A stretch of DNA of 64,000 bases from contig JAUEDM010000001.1 of the NCBI GenBank assembly GCA_033439685.1, positions 8,990,001 to 9,054,000 of the forward strand, written 5' to 3'. A model generated the notes under the pieces. The model did no database searches. It saw nothing but the letters and a program-made list of their open reading frames with translations, and had not been told where the DNA came from. Below, piece after piece: positions 43,079-52,885 of the stretch. A program made the translations under genes and the position numbers. Origin of the DNA: Apodospora peruviana. Taxonomy: Eukaryota > Ascomycota > Sordariomycetes > Sordariales > Lasiosphaeriaceae. Positions within the stretch are counted from its first letter, which is position 1. Each line of letters opens with the position of its first letter.

Positions 43079-46021
43079 ATGGCTGCTCACGACCCGAGCG
43101 CGGAGGGGCTACTAGGTGGCCGCTCCGAGCGCGACACCTACCGCCGACAACAGTCCTCCTTCGAGAAGAACCGTGACGACGACCACGATTCCGAGTCCGA
43201 CCTCGACGCGACCGAGTTCCTCACCCGCCGTGACCCTCTTACATCCACCGACAACTCACGAAAACCCGCCTTCCTCCCGCGGCGGCAAGGATGGTCCATC
43301 CGGCGGCCGCTCGTCAACCGCAGCCGGTGCTGCATCGCCGTGCTGGCCTTCATGCTGGCCCTCTGGCTGCTCCTGGGGGCAGGCGGCGCCTTCGTCTACA
43401 AGAAATTCCAAGAGGAACCGCCCTACGGCCTCTCGCCGCCGTGGTATCCCACCCCGAAGGGCGGCATCGCAGCCACCTGGGCCGATAGTTACGCCAAAGC
43501 CGCGCAGATGGTGAGCAAGATGACGCTTGCCGAGAAAGTCAACGTCACCACCGGCACGGGGTGGCAGATGGGTCTGGCGGTCGGCACCAACGGGCCCGCC
43601 GTGCACGTTGGGTTTCCGCAGCTGCAGCTCCAGGACGGGCCGCTGGGCATCCGTTTCGCCGACAATATTACTGCGTTTCCGGCGGGTATTACTGTTGGTG
43701 CCACGTGGAACCGGCAGCTGATGTACGCGCGCGGCAAGGCGCACGGCATCGAGGCGCGCGAGAAGGGTGTCAATGTGCTTCTTGGGCCTTGCGTCGGTCC
43801 GCTCGGCCGCATGCCGGCCGGCGGGCGGAACTGGGAAGGGTTCGGCGCGGATCCGTACCTGCAGGGTATTGCGGGCGCCGAAACGACGCGAGGGATCCAG
43901 AGCGAGGGCGTCATGGCGACCATCAAGCATTTTGTCGCCAACGAGCAGGAGCATTTCCGCCAGCCGTGGGAATGGGGCCTCCCGCACGCCGTTAGCTCCA
44001 ATATCGACGACCGCACGCTGCACGAGCTGTACGCGTGGCCGTTTGCGGATGCCGTCAAGGCGGGCGTCGCGTCGGTCATGTGCTCGTATAACATGGTCAA
44101 CAACTCGTATTCTTGCGGTAACAGCAAGTTGCTCAACGGTATCCTTAAGGATGAGCTCGGGTTTCAGGGGTTTGTCATGAGTGACTGGCTCGCGCAGAGG
44201 GGCGGTGTGTCTACCGCGCTCGCGGGCCTCGACATGACCATGCCGGGTGACGGCGTCAGGTGGGCGGACGGCAGGTCGCTCTGGGGCCCGGAACTTTCCA
44301 AGGCCGTGCTTAACGGCAGTGTGCCGATGGAGCGGATCAACGACATGGCGACTCGCATCGTGGCAGCATGGTACCAGCTCGGCCAAGACGACGAGACCAG
44401 GTTTCCGCGTCAGCCGCCCAACTTCTCGTCTTGGTCGACCGAGCGTATGGGCGTGCTCTCGCCCGGAAGCCCGAGCGAGCAGGAAACGGTGGAAGTCAAC
44501 CAGTTCATCAATGTTCAGGCGAACCACTCCATCATCGCGCGGCAAGTTGCTGCCGAGGGTACCGTCCTCCTGAAGAACGAGAACGAGGTCCTGCCGCTCA
44601 ACTCGCAGGGCTACACCGACGCCAAGCTGAAGTCACGCCGGGACATTCTGGCGCGTGTCACCGGCAAGGCGCACGGCACAGGAAAGCTCAAGATCGGCGT
44701 CTTCGGCGAGGACGCCGGGCCGGGCAACGGGCCTAACTTCTGCAAAGACCGCGACTGCAACCAGGGCACGCTCGGCTCAGGCTGGGGCTCCGGGGCCGTC
44801 GACTTCCCCTACCTCGTGACGCCCATCGAGGCCCTGCGCGCCGGATTCGATGCCAACAAAGTCGAACTGCACGAGTACCTGACCAACACGCCGCCCTTGG
44901 ACCAGCAATCCGTTCTCGAGTCGCTCGAGCTCTGCATCGTTTTTGCGAATGCCGACTCGGGGGAAGGTTTCGCCAAGTGGGCCGACGTCAAAGGCGACCG
45001 CCCGAACCTGGACCTGCAGAAGTCGGGCGACGACCTCATCAGCAAGGTTTCCGCGAAATGCGGCGGCTCCGACGGCGGCTACGGCGACGTCATCGTCATC
45101 ATCCACTCCGTCGGCCCCGTGCTGATGGAGAAGTGGATCGACCTGCCCAACATCAAGGCCGTGCTGCTCGCCAACTTACCGGGCGAAGAGTCCGGCCACG
45201 CTCTCGCCGACGTTTTGTTTGGAGCGACCAACCCGTCAGGCCATCTACCCTACACAATCGGCAAGTCGTTGGACGACTATGGTCCGGGGGCAAAGGTCAT
45301 GTACACGCCCAACGGTGTGATCCCGCAGCAGGACTTTACCGAAGGTCTGTACATCGACTATCGGTACTTTGACAAGCGAGATATCGCGCCGCGGTATGAG
45401 TTTGGTTTCGGGCTGTCGTATACTTCGTTTGAGTATACCAACCTTACTGTTATTGGTCTGAAGAAGAAGAGCGCTCTGCCGGCTCCACGGCCTGATCCAG
45501 CGGCGGAACCACCCAAATATGGGTCTGGCATCCCACCAGGAGAAGAAGTTCTGTTCCCGGAGGGGTTCAGACCGCTGGAGAAATATATCTATCCGTACCT
45601 GGAGACGACGGACGAGATCGTTAGCGAGGCGTATCATTATCCTGACGGGTATTTCACGCCGCAGCCGCCGAGCGGGGCGGGCGGTGCCGAGGGCGGGAAC
45701 CCGGACCTCTGGGAGGTGTATGTCAAGGTTGCGGTTGACGTAAAAAACGTGGGCGGTGTCGACGGGGCGGTGGTGCCGCAGCTTTATTTGTCTTATCCTA
45801 GCAAGAAGGGGGTTGACTTCCCAGTTAGGGTACTCAGGGGGTTCGATAAGGTTTTCGTGAGGAAGGGGGAGACGACCACGGTGGAGTTTGGGCTGACGAG
45901 AAGGGATTTGAGTTACTGGGATGTTGTGCAGCAGAATTGGGTTATGGTTGCTGAGGGGGAGTATGGGTTCTTTGTTGGGGACAGTTCGAGGGATGAGGGG
46001 GGGTTGAGTGGGAAGTGGTGA
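43079..46021 (+). CDS. Membrane-anchored GH3 beta-glucosidase
   Basis: Glycoside hydrolase family 3, releasing terminal beta-linked glucose, probably at the cell surface. Single exon, 980 residues. The N-terminus is cytoplasmic and charged (1-80), with an uncleaved transmembrane helix at about 84-106, making it a type II membrane protein. The first catalytic domain includes QLQDGPLGIRF, GRNWEGFGADPYL and KHFVANEQEH. The nucleophile is Asp369 in GFVMSDW. The second alpha/beta domain has IDLPNIKAVLLANLPGEESG and the C-terminal fibronectin-III-like domain has VDVKNVGGVDGAVVPQLY. The anchor and the long cytoplasmic tail fit the Aspergillus bglE-like subgroup, which is larger than the secreted enzymes. 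No splice sites are needed. Strong GC bias at third positions produces long antisense open frames, which are shadows. Confidence 0.93.
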   Translation: MAAHDPSAEGLLGGRSERDTYRRQQSSFEKNRDDDHDSESDLDATEFLTRRDPLTSTDNSRKPAFLPRRQGWSIRRPLVNRSRCCIAVLAFMLALWLLLGAGGAFVYKKFQEEPPYGLSPPWYPTPKGGIAATWADSYAKAAQMVSKMTLAEKVNVTTGTGWQMGLAVGTNGPAVHVGFPQLQLQDGPLGIRFADNITAFPAGITVGATWNRQLMYARGKAHGIEAREKGVNVLLGPCVGPLGRMPAGGRNWEGFGADPYLQGIAGAETTRGIQSEGVMATIKHFVANEQEHFRQPWEWGLPHAVSSNIDDRTLHELYAWPFADAVKAGVASVMCSYNMVNNSYSCGNSKLLNGILKDELGFQGFVMSDWLAQRGGVSTALAGLDMTMPGDGVRWADGRSLWGPELSKAVLNGSVPMERINDMATRIVAAWYQLGQDDETRFPRQPPNFSSWSTERMGVLSPGSPSEQETVEVNQFINVQANHSIIARQVAAEGTVLLKNENEVLPLNSQGYTDAKLKSRRDILARVTGKAHGTGKLKIGVFGEDAGPGNGPNFCKDRDCNQGTLGSGWGSGAVDFPYLVTPIEALRAGFDANKVELHEYLTNTPPLDQQSVLESLELCIVFANADSGEGFAKWADVKGDRPNLDLQKSGDDLISKVSAKCGGSDGGYGDVIVIIHSVGPVLMEKWIDLPNIKAVLLANLPGEESGHALADVLFGATNPSGHLPYTIGKSLDDYGPGAKVMYTPNGVIPQQDFTEGLYIDYRYFDKRDIAPRYEFGFGLSYTSFEYTNLTVIGLKKKSALPAPRPDPAAEPPKYGSGIPPGEEVLFPEGFRPLEKYIYPYLETTDEIVSEAYHYPDGYFTPQPPSGAGGAEGGNPDLWEVYVKVAVDVKNVGGVDGAVVPQLYLSYPSKKGVDFPVRVLRGFDKVFVRKGETTTVEFGLTRRDLSYWDVVQQNWVMVAEGEYGFFVGDSSRDEGGLSGKW

Positions 46022-46433
46022 TTACCTGGGTAGGTATAGGTTGCTGGATGGATATATAAACCTCGTCAGGATGAGGTTGGTCAGTCAGGCGTTGGTTTCA
46101 GTTTGGCTGTTGTTTCTTCACATGCGGTGCGCACATTTTATAGGAGTTCTATTTTGTTCATTCGGCTGTATCGTTGCCTTTGCTTCATGTTGAATTAAGT
46201 GTGATATGATCCGCAAACTGTTGGCAGTTAGTGTAGTAGTATGCTGTCAATAATCTTCTCAGATGTGCATGAAGAGATCTAACAAATAATAGTTATTTAC
46301 CGTCTACGGTAAAAATTTCTTTTCCCTTCGGTGGTGGCAAAAGTAAATAGGGTCGGTCCACCAGGTAAATCTTCCAAATCGCCCTTCAAGGACGTCGCTC
46401 AGTCAAGCGTGCGAACAAAAAGAAGATTGAGAC
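46022..46433. other. Intergenic before tRNA
   Basis: 3' flank of the GH3 gene and 3' side of the tRNA; nothing recognised. Confidence 0.5.
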
Positions 46434-46524
46434 TCGGATACCGGGAGTCGAACCCGGGGCTGTTGAGAGAACAGTCACTTCTGAGAAGTGAGAGTCAACG
46501 ATGTTACCGCTACACCATACCCGA
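46434..46524 (-). tRNA. tRNA-Glu (anticodon CTC) with a 21-nt intron
   Basis: Read on the minus strand, acceptor stem TCGGGTA pairs with TATCCGA (one G:U). The anticodon stem GTTGA pairs with TCAAC around loop CTCTCAC, giving anticodon CTC. The T-arm is CCGGG-TTCGACT-CCCGG. An insertion of 21 nt follows the base 3' to the anticodon, which is the universal place for nuclear tRNA introns. The D-arm GTGTAGCGGTAACAT holds the A box. Mature length is about 70 nt before CCA. Confidence 0.93.
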
Positions 46525-47000
46525 TTTTGAGAGCCGGGATGGCTTCCGATTGTTGAGAGAAGACATGGTCATGGGTGGATATAATGCTGTGCTTGACTCT
46601 GCTTTTGACATTTGTGGTGGAGCCGGGCCAGTCAACAGGATCGGTACCGGTTAATACCTAACAAGACGGTTCGGCATGGTATTATATTCACAGGCAAAAG
46701 AGCAAACATCGTGTGAGAGAAGCCATTTAATTATACTATTTTCTCTCCACGTCAATAATTAGGCAACTTCGCGACGCCTGCCAGAGCCCTACTGATGCAG
46801 TGGGAAATGGCGAATGCATCACGACCGGATGAAAAGAAGGGGTATCTCATCATTGGCACATAGCATCTACTGCACCCATCATCCACTACCTACAAACCCC
46901 ATGCACCACGCTAAACAAGAACGAGGGTATTTGTTGCTGTAAGCCAAAAAAGACACAAGCCAAAATCCATCCTCCTACCACCGGCCAAGACAGACGTCAC
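46525..47000. other. Intergenic between tRNA and urea transporter
   Basis: 3' flank of the transporter and 5' flank of the tRNA; no gene seen. Confidence 0.5.
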
Positions 47001-49269
47001 TCAGTGAGCAGAAATCTCCTCCTTGGCACCCTTCTCAGGCGGCGTCACGTCACCCGCAGTAGTCTTCTCCTCGGGATGGGGCTCCGCGTGGAGGGTCTTT
47101 GGGTGGAACTGGCCCGTCAGATCCAAGTAGATGAACTTGAATGTCCTTGCAAGCGTCGCACGGCCCTCGTAAACCGGGAATAACCCGACGCCAATGAAGG
47201 AGCAGAAGATCCAGATGATGCCGACAACAACCCAGCCGGTGAAGAACGGCTTGCTGAAGATGTAGCCAGAGCCGTACATGGGCATAGGCCAGAGGACAAG
47301 GAAAGCAAGAGTCTGCAGGTTCAAGGTTAGTCAAGGAAACGGATAAGGGATTGAGAGAAAAACGTACCATGACGACCGTCATCGTCTTGCTGATGAAGCT
47401 CGCACGCTTCAACTTCTTCTGCTCTTCCTCGAACTCGTTGACGGTCTCGTCGTGACCGCCGGGAACCTCCTCCAGATCGAGACCGGCCGCGGCGGCGACG
47501 TCGTGGTCATCTCCCTTCTTAATCTCCAGCATGGACAACCAGTCGTACTTCTGCAGGCCAAAGGCAAAGCTGAGAACTGGGATGAACACAACGGGTGACA
47601 ACAGCGCTGCCACGTTACCCGCCAACATGGGGTAGTTGGAGCCGGTGCACTTGACGTCGAGCGAGCCGCATTGTTTCTTGGCGGTGACGAGCCACGCAAT
47701 AAGGGCAACGATGAGACCGAGAACTGGTGAGAGGGCGGCGGCCCATTTGTTCTGGCCAGACCAGATCAGAGTGAGCGTCGCTGGCAGCACAGCCGAGGAA
47801 ATGATGACACCCATCATGACGTAGAGGTAGCCCATGGAGATACCGGCATACCACAGACCGACCGAGAATGTAGCAATAAAGAGCGCATATCCAATGACGA
47901 ACCCGTGAGACATATAGATGAGGCTCTTGCCCGGAGCCTTGGGGTTGATGTATGTGCGGTACAAGTCATAGGTCAGGATGGAGCTGACGGCGATCAGCTG
48001 ACTGGATGTGGCACTGGTGACAGCCATGAAGACAATCAGGAGAGTGGCAACAGCACCGCCCTTTCCGAGCAAGGCAACAGCGGCATACGGCAGGACCAAC
48101 CCGGCGCTGACATCGGCGTCAGGCATGCGGTTGGGATACGTGGGGAAGGACGGGGTGCCCTCGAGGGCGAGACCAGCGAGACCCATGGTCGTGGCAGTAA
48201 GCCAGGGAATGGCAAACCACGACATACCACCTAGGATGTAGCCGGGGAGGGCGTGGACTGGGGAGGCGGCAATAGCCTTGTTGTAATAGCCGTTGTCGAG
48301 GAAGACGGTGCCGAAGTTACCAACGATGTTGATGACGAAGAAGATGGCGCCCTCGCGGGATTGCATCGTAAGATAACTTCCGTCTTTGTTGCCATCAACG
48401 GGGTGGTCGAGAGCAGCCTTCATCAGCCGGTCATAGACTTCACCCGGGGAGCCGAGCACGTCCGAAGTGGCATATGTGCTCAAGGCGAAGACAATGATGA
48501 TGATGAGCAGGATGAAGGTGTGGATCCAATCCGTCAAGATGGTGGCCTTGAGACCACCGACAAGAGTGTAAGCAACGACACCGACGGGGAGAAGGTAAAC
48601 TGGAACTTGGTCAGCCGTCGCAATGCACCAAGTCTAAAAGGCGATTTTTGAACTCACTCGCAGCAATGGTGTGCATGCCGGTCAGAGCATTGACCGTGGC
48701 CGAACCACCGACAATAAGCATGAGCGACACCAAGATGTTGGTAACAAGCCCAAACACCATGAAGACAATGTGCGGTAGTGTCCCGTAGCGGGCCCTGATG
48801 ACCTCGAGGAAGGTATGGGCGTTGGGGGCGCGTCTCTTAAGCTCAATAGCAAGCGTCGCGAATAGCAAAATCTGAACCGTGGCGCCCGAGGCGTACCAGA
48901 AGGGGCCGGAAACACCATATCGGTAGCAGACACCAGAGCTCTGGAGGAGAGTAGCGGCCCAGGTCCACGAGGAGACGACAGCGGAGCCAACAAGACCAGA
49001 CTTGACTGTGCGTCCGGCGGTGTTGAACATTTCGGACGTCTGCAGTTCGCGATTGTACCGTCTCAGGATAAATGTAACGAGAATCATGCCTGGGAAAGCA
49101 ATGTTAGTCATGTCCAGAGACCCAGCAGGACAGAGATTTGCTCACCCAGCGCGAAGGCCGCGCCGAGACCCAGGACGATGCCATAGCCGACACCCTGGTC
49201 AAGGGACGTCGTGGTCTCGACCTTGGCCGTCGAGTCGACAGTCGACATCTTCACGAGTTTTGAGTCCAT
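47001..49269 (-). CDS. DUR3-type urea / solute:cation symporter
   Basis: Plasma-membrane member of the sodium:solute symporter family resembling fungal urea transporters. Four exons: 49269..49146, 49089..48658, 48599..47368, 47312..47001; 699 residues with all phases closing. Donors are GTGAGC, GTGAGT and GTACGT, acceptors CCCAG, TCCAG and TGCAG. Seen features: N-terminal ALGMILVTFILRRYNRE helix then the DUR3-like QTSEMFNTAGRTVKSGL loop, WTWAATLLQSS and about 14-15 hydrophobic helices in total, with the family segment FMAVTSATSSQL in the second half. The cytoplasmic C-terminal region holds acidic and Lys/Glu-rich loops. Substrate urea is the best guess; polyamine uptake is also known for DUR3 proteins. 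A GATAAG cluster far upstream fits nitrogen control. Confidence 0.9.
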
Positions 49270-49416
49270 CTTCACAGCAAGCTCGAAGGGGAGGATACTG
49301 TGGTGTCAATGAGATGAGCAGAGAAACGCGTCTCTCGATGAGGGAACGAAGCAAGACTCAGTTGCCCGGTCCTCGGGGCAAGGTCAAATATATGTTTCCC
49401 AGACTTTGGTCTGGGG

Positions 49417-49459
49417 TATCACAGCACCAGAGCATATCACAGCACCAGAGCATATCACA
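49417..49459. repeat. 18-bp tandem repeat, about 2.4 copies
   Basis: Unit TATCACAGCACCAGAGCA repeated perfectly twice with a partial third copy, about 150 bp upstream of the transporter ATG and so within its leader or core promoter. Confidence 0.9.
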
Positions 49460-49962
49460 AGCTCGCAAGGGTCGAAGCTACCCTACCCTTGCCATGCAGG
49501 ATAACCGTAGCTTTCCCCAGTCTGGAGATCCGGTGGCGCACAGGAAGGACTGAACGCCCCGGCAGGGTGTGTCCAGCACTGTTCCCCCACTCACTCAGAC
49601 GTCCCGCATAGCCTGCATGGCGCCGTGATACCCAATGGAGGTCATCGAGTTGATGGGCATGGAGAGTTGAACAGAAGGGTATCTGTGCGAACACACAAGG
49701 TCCAATGGCCATCACCCACTGATGTTCAGTTGGTATCTGATGTGGCTTGGTCAGGGCCTGGGCCTCGGTCTCGATTGGAGCTTTCGTGGCGAGGGAGGTT
49801 AATGAGAAATGTGGTGGTGTAAACTGCGGCATCAAGGTCGGCAGGCGGAAGCGAACGTGCATTTCGAGTGCCAGTGCAACAACTGCTCAAGTGCTGTGGT
49901 GTGCTTGTTCACTGGGCGTGAAACAGACTACCGGCGCCACGGGCATTTCCGTGCAGGTCAGA

Positions 49963-50549
49963 GATAAGGCGAATCAATCTGTCATAGGTTTTAGATCGAA
50001 GACCCCTGTCAAGAACTCGACACAAGCCAATGAGAGGTGTCGATGGTGCCAAGTAGCACTCCCACGCAGAAAGCTCTCTTTGGGCAACCCCGCCATCGAA
50101 AAGTGTCGATAGTTGGGTCCAGCCTGGATCATCTTGATTGTGGCGAGTCCAATTGCTGTCACTTATCTTTTGGAGTTCATTACTCAGATCAGTGATCGGG
50201 TTGGCGATAGATGCGTTACCTCGATCGCCCTGACGGTGGAGAAAGGAGATGATGGATGTCTGGTAACAGAGCACTGAGAGCAGAGCAGCTGCAGACTCTC
50301 GACGACACAGAACCTATGCCTGGAGATAAGTGAGACCATATTTGCTGGCCCGGTGCGGTTAAGACTAGAGGAATTGATTCCGCGAGCGGCTGCGGGAATT
50401 ATATGATTGCTGCAGACGAGTACCGAAACGAGTGAACAAGCGAGAGCTCGGAGGCTGGTGAAGTCAATCTGAGAGCATGAGGAGGGACTAGGGCCCTGGA
50501 AGGATGTCGATGGAATTCGTGCATGTTTGGTGTCGAAGGAAAAGATAAG
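49963..50549. promoter_or_regulatory. Cluster of four GATAAG motifs upstream of the DUR3-like gene
   Basis: GATAAG at 49963-49968, 50325-50330 and 50544-50549 (plus) and CTTATC at 50162-50167. Fungal nitrogen regulators of the AreA/NIT2 GATA family bind this core. Binding here is inferred. Confidence 0.45.
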
Positions 50550-52885
50550 GTGCCCCCCGGGATGAGCTGCAGGAAGCTTGGGCCAATTGGGGGTGACATC
50601 TCCCGTGCGGGATGCAAGGGCTTGTGCCGACTTCCTTGAAGGTTCACTCGTTGTGGGCTCGCCGTCAATTGTCATGTTTAACAGCAGTTTGTAATCGAGG
50701 ACATCAGAACCTCTTCAGTGGATCAAGCAACCCGATATCGCAAATCAGAGCCATGATTGTCGCTGGTAGTGACCTGGTACCTGCCACGCCGCGCCCGGCT
50801 GGGCTAAACCGAAGCCGTTGAGAATGAAACCTTAAAGTTGGGAAAAGTGGACCCCGTTCATTTCTTTGAATCCGGTTCCTGCCGTCGCGTGTGCTATGGA
50901 AGGAGCATGTGCCAACAGATGAACCTGGAAGGTATGAACATGGAAACTGTGAACCGAACTCCAGTTTTGCTTCCAAACACCACCGTCCCTTCTTCCTCAC
51001 CGGGCATCTCCCGCAACCCAAATGCGATCTCGGCGGGGGTCATTTCCGTTGATTCTCGCGACACTCGATTCGCGAGGCAGGACCCTGCGGTGGGCAACGG
51101 CTGCCGATTGGCCCCGATATGGTTGAGATGGGAGATTGGCGCCTTCCAAGGCCCAGCCGCACGGCGGGGTGGACCTCCACGCCAAGTCTTGTGGCGTTCC
51201 CACCTGTTGCCAAATTCAGAGTCCGCTTTTGACCTCACTGTCCTCACATGCCGAGCCTGTATCAGCTTGCAGCAGGAGCGAGGAGTCGAAGAGACAACTG
51301 CCCGCCACTTTTACGATTCGTTGGCAACCTCGACGCACAGAGTGTTCCTGCTAGCTTCTTTCGTATCCAATAATAGCCTGTCTGTCATCATTCCGGACGA
51401 ACGGAGCTTCATCTTCTTCTCGAAAAGGAATTTCTGATGTTTTTGATGCTGTCAAATCCCTCTTCCCAACAGAATGCCAATGGAAACCCATGTAGTCCGA
51501 GCATGAAGCTATCTGAACAATTCGATCTGACATTCATGGGAAACAAAAGATTGCCAAAACCGGGAAGGCCAGTCAGTTGGGCCTGTCATACATCGGAAGC
51601 GACCTGTCCCGTCTTTCGACAGTTTGGTCCCTTTCTTGAGTCGTATCGTGCCCCCAAGCCAACCCAAGATGTCGGGTACAGATTATCCACCGACCTTCCC
51701 TCTCTAGCATAGCTGTGACCGGTAGACAGGTCAGGCGAGCCCGCAGGGTCTGCTTCTCGCTCGATCCAGACCTGTCCCTCTGGTCTAAGACCAAGCCTGG
51801 ACCCGTGGACCCTTTCTCAGGTGCGTGCCGCGTTCCGTAACGGTGTGGTACATGAAGGATGCAGGAAGGCAGAATTTCACTGCACAGTTTGAGGCAGGCA
51901 ACCTCTTCTGCTGCCCTCTGGACGCCGATCTTTCCATGTTGGACGAATCCCTCCCGGGTCTCTGTTGCGAATGTGCTATTCTTCCCACACCATCCATGCA
52001 CAATCTGGTTCAAAGAAGAAGCTAAGAGATCACCATTGGTTTGCTCTTTGATCCGCTCGGCCGGCGTCAGGTTCTAGAAGACGCCACAATGCAGTCGGAA
52101 ATGCGTACATTTTGCTCTATCTTGGCGTGGGCAGCCCGCAGGAGATTGCTTGAGAAAGACGGGGGTATCTCTATTGGATCACTTGACGATCATTGCAAGA
52201 TATGAGATGAATTTTTATCTCTAGAACTATTTCAATGATCCAGTTTGTCGATATGATATCCTGAGCAGGAGCGAGTGTTGGTGATATGAACGAGCTACGA
52301 TGTTCATTCGGGGTGACAAGGTCGCAACGATGAGGGCCAGATACTATGAAAATTTAACCTTTCCTATCGTCCAGCCGACATTTTTTCTCGGAGTCGGTGA
52401 TTGGTGTCAGTCCGACATTGCAGACTGACCTACATATGCAGTCCAAATATACCAACAGCACTTAAGCCAGTATAGTAGCTTTCTCAAGTCAAAAAACGTT
52501 TCAAACCCAAACTAAGCTTGTCACCTGAGGAAGTCAGGCCTGAACTTTTGAAGGCTCACTCACTGGCTACCTTATGTCAATACCATGAAAGGAAAGCTAA
52601 AAACACCTTATACCGGGGCGTCCACCTCAAAGCGGGGTTGCTAAAATGCGGACTTACCAATCTTCGCTCTCTCCTTCTCAGTGCTCACCGCCTTTCCTCC
52701 CTCTGACGATACATGCAAGCAAAGGAAAGTGCGGCTCTGATATTTGCCCCAGGCATACGTTTGTGAATACGTCATTCTTATACTACCAAGTACTAATTTC
52801 TTTCGTTGATGTGGTTTAACTTCCAAGTCCTCCTTAGTCTCCTTGGTCTCGCATTTAAGGCTAACACGATTCAGTGCACGTCGCC

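Larger units (their letters stand above)
49270..52885. other. Long intergenic region upstream of the transporter and kinase-HET genes
   Basis: 3.6 kb, bounded by divergent genes. It contains an 18-bp tandem repeat at 49417-49459, four GATAAG motifs at 49963-50549 and a TATA-like CAAATATATG at about 49385. Several open frames of 120-200 codons occur (for example 50184-50675 - and 50838-51437 +), but none has a recognisable domain, a signal peptide or an internal consistency that would justify a gene. Confidence 0.5.

Noticed and set aside
43256..44545. 429-codon minus-strand open frame
   Set aside because: Antisense to the GH3 gene, caused by its GC-rich third codon positions; composition is Arg/His-rich with no family match.
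50184..50675. 163-codon minus-strand open frame upstream of the urea transporter
   Set aside because: No domain; overlaps GATAAG motifs and is more likely promoter sequence.
50838..51437. 199-codon plus-strand open frame
   Set aside because: Longest frame in the 49.3-52.9 kb gap, but the composition looks random and no homology or spliced extension could be argued.
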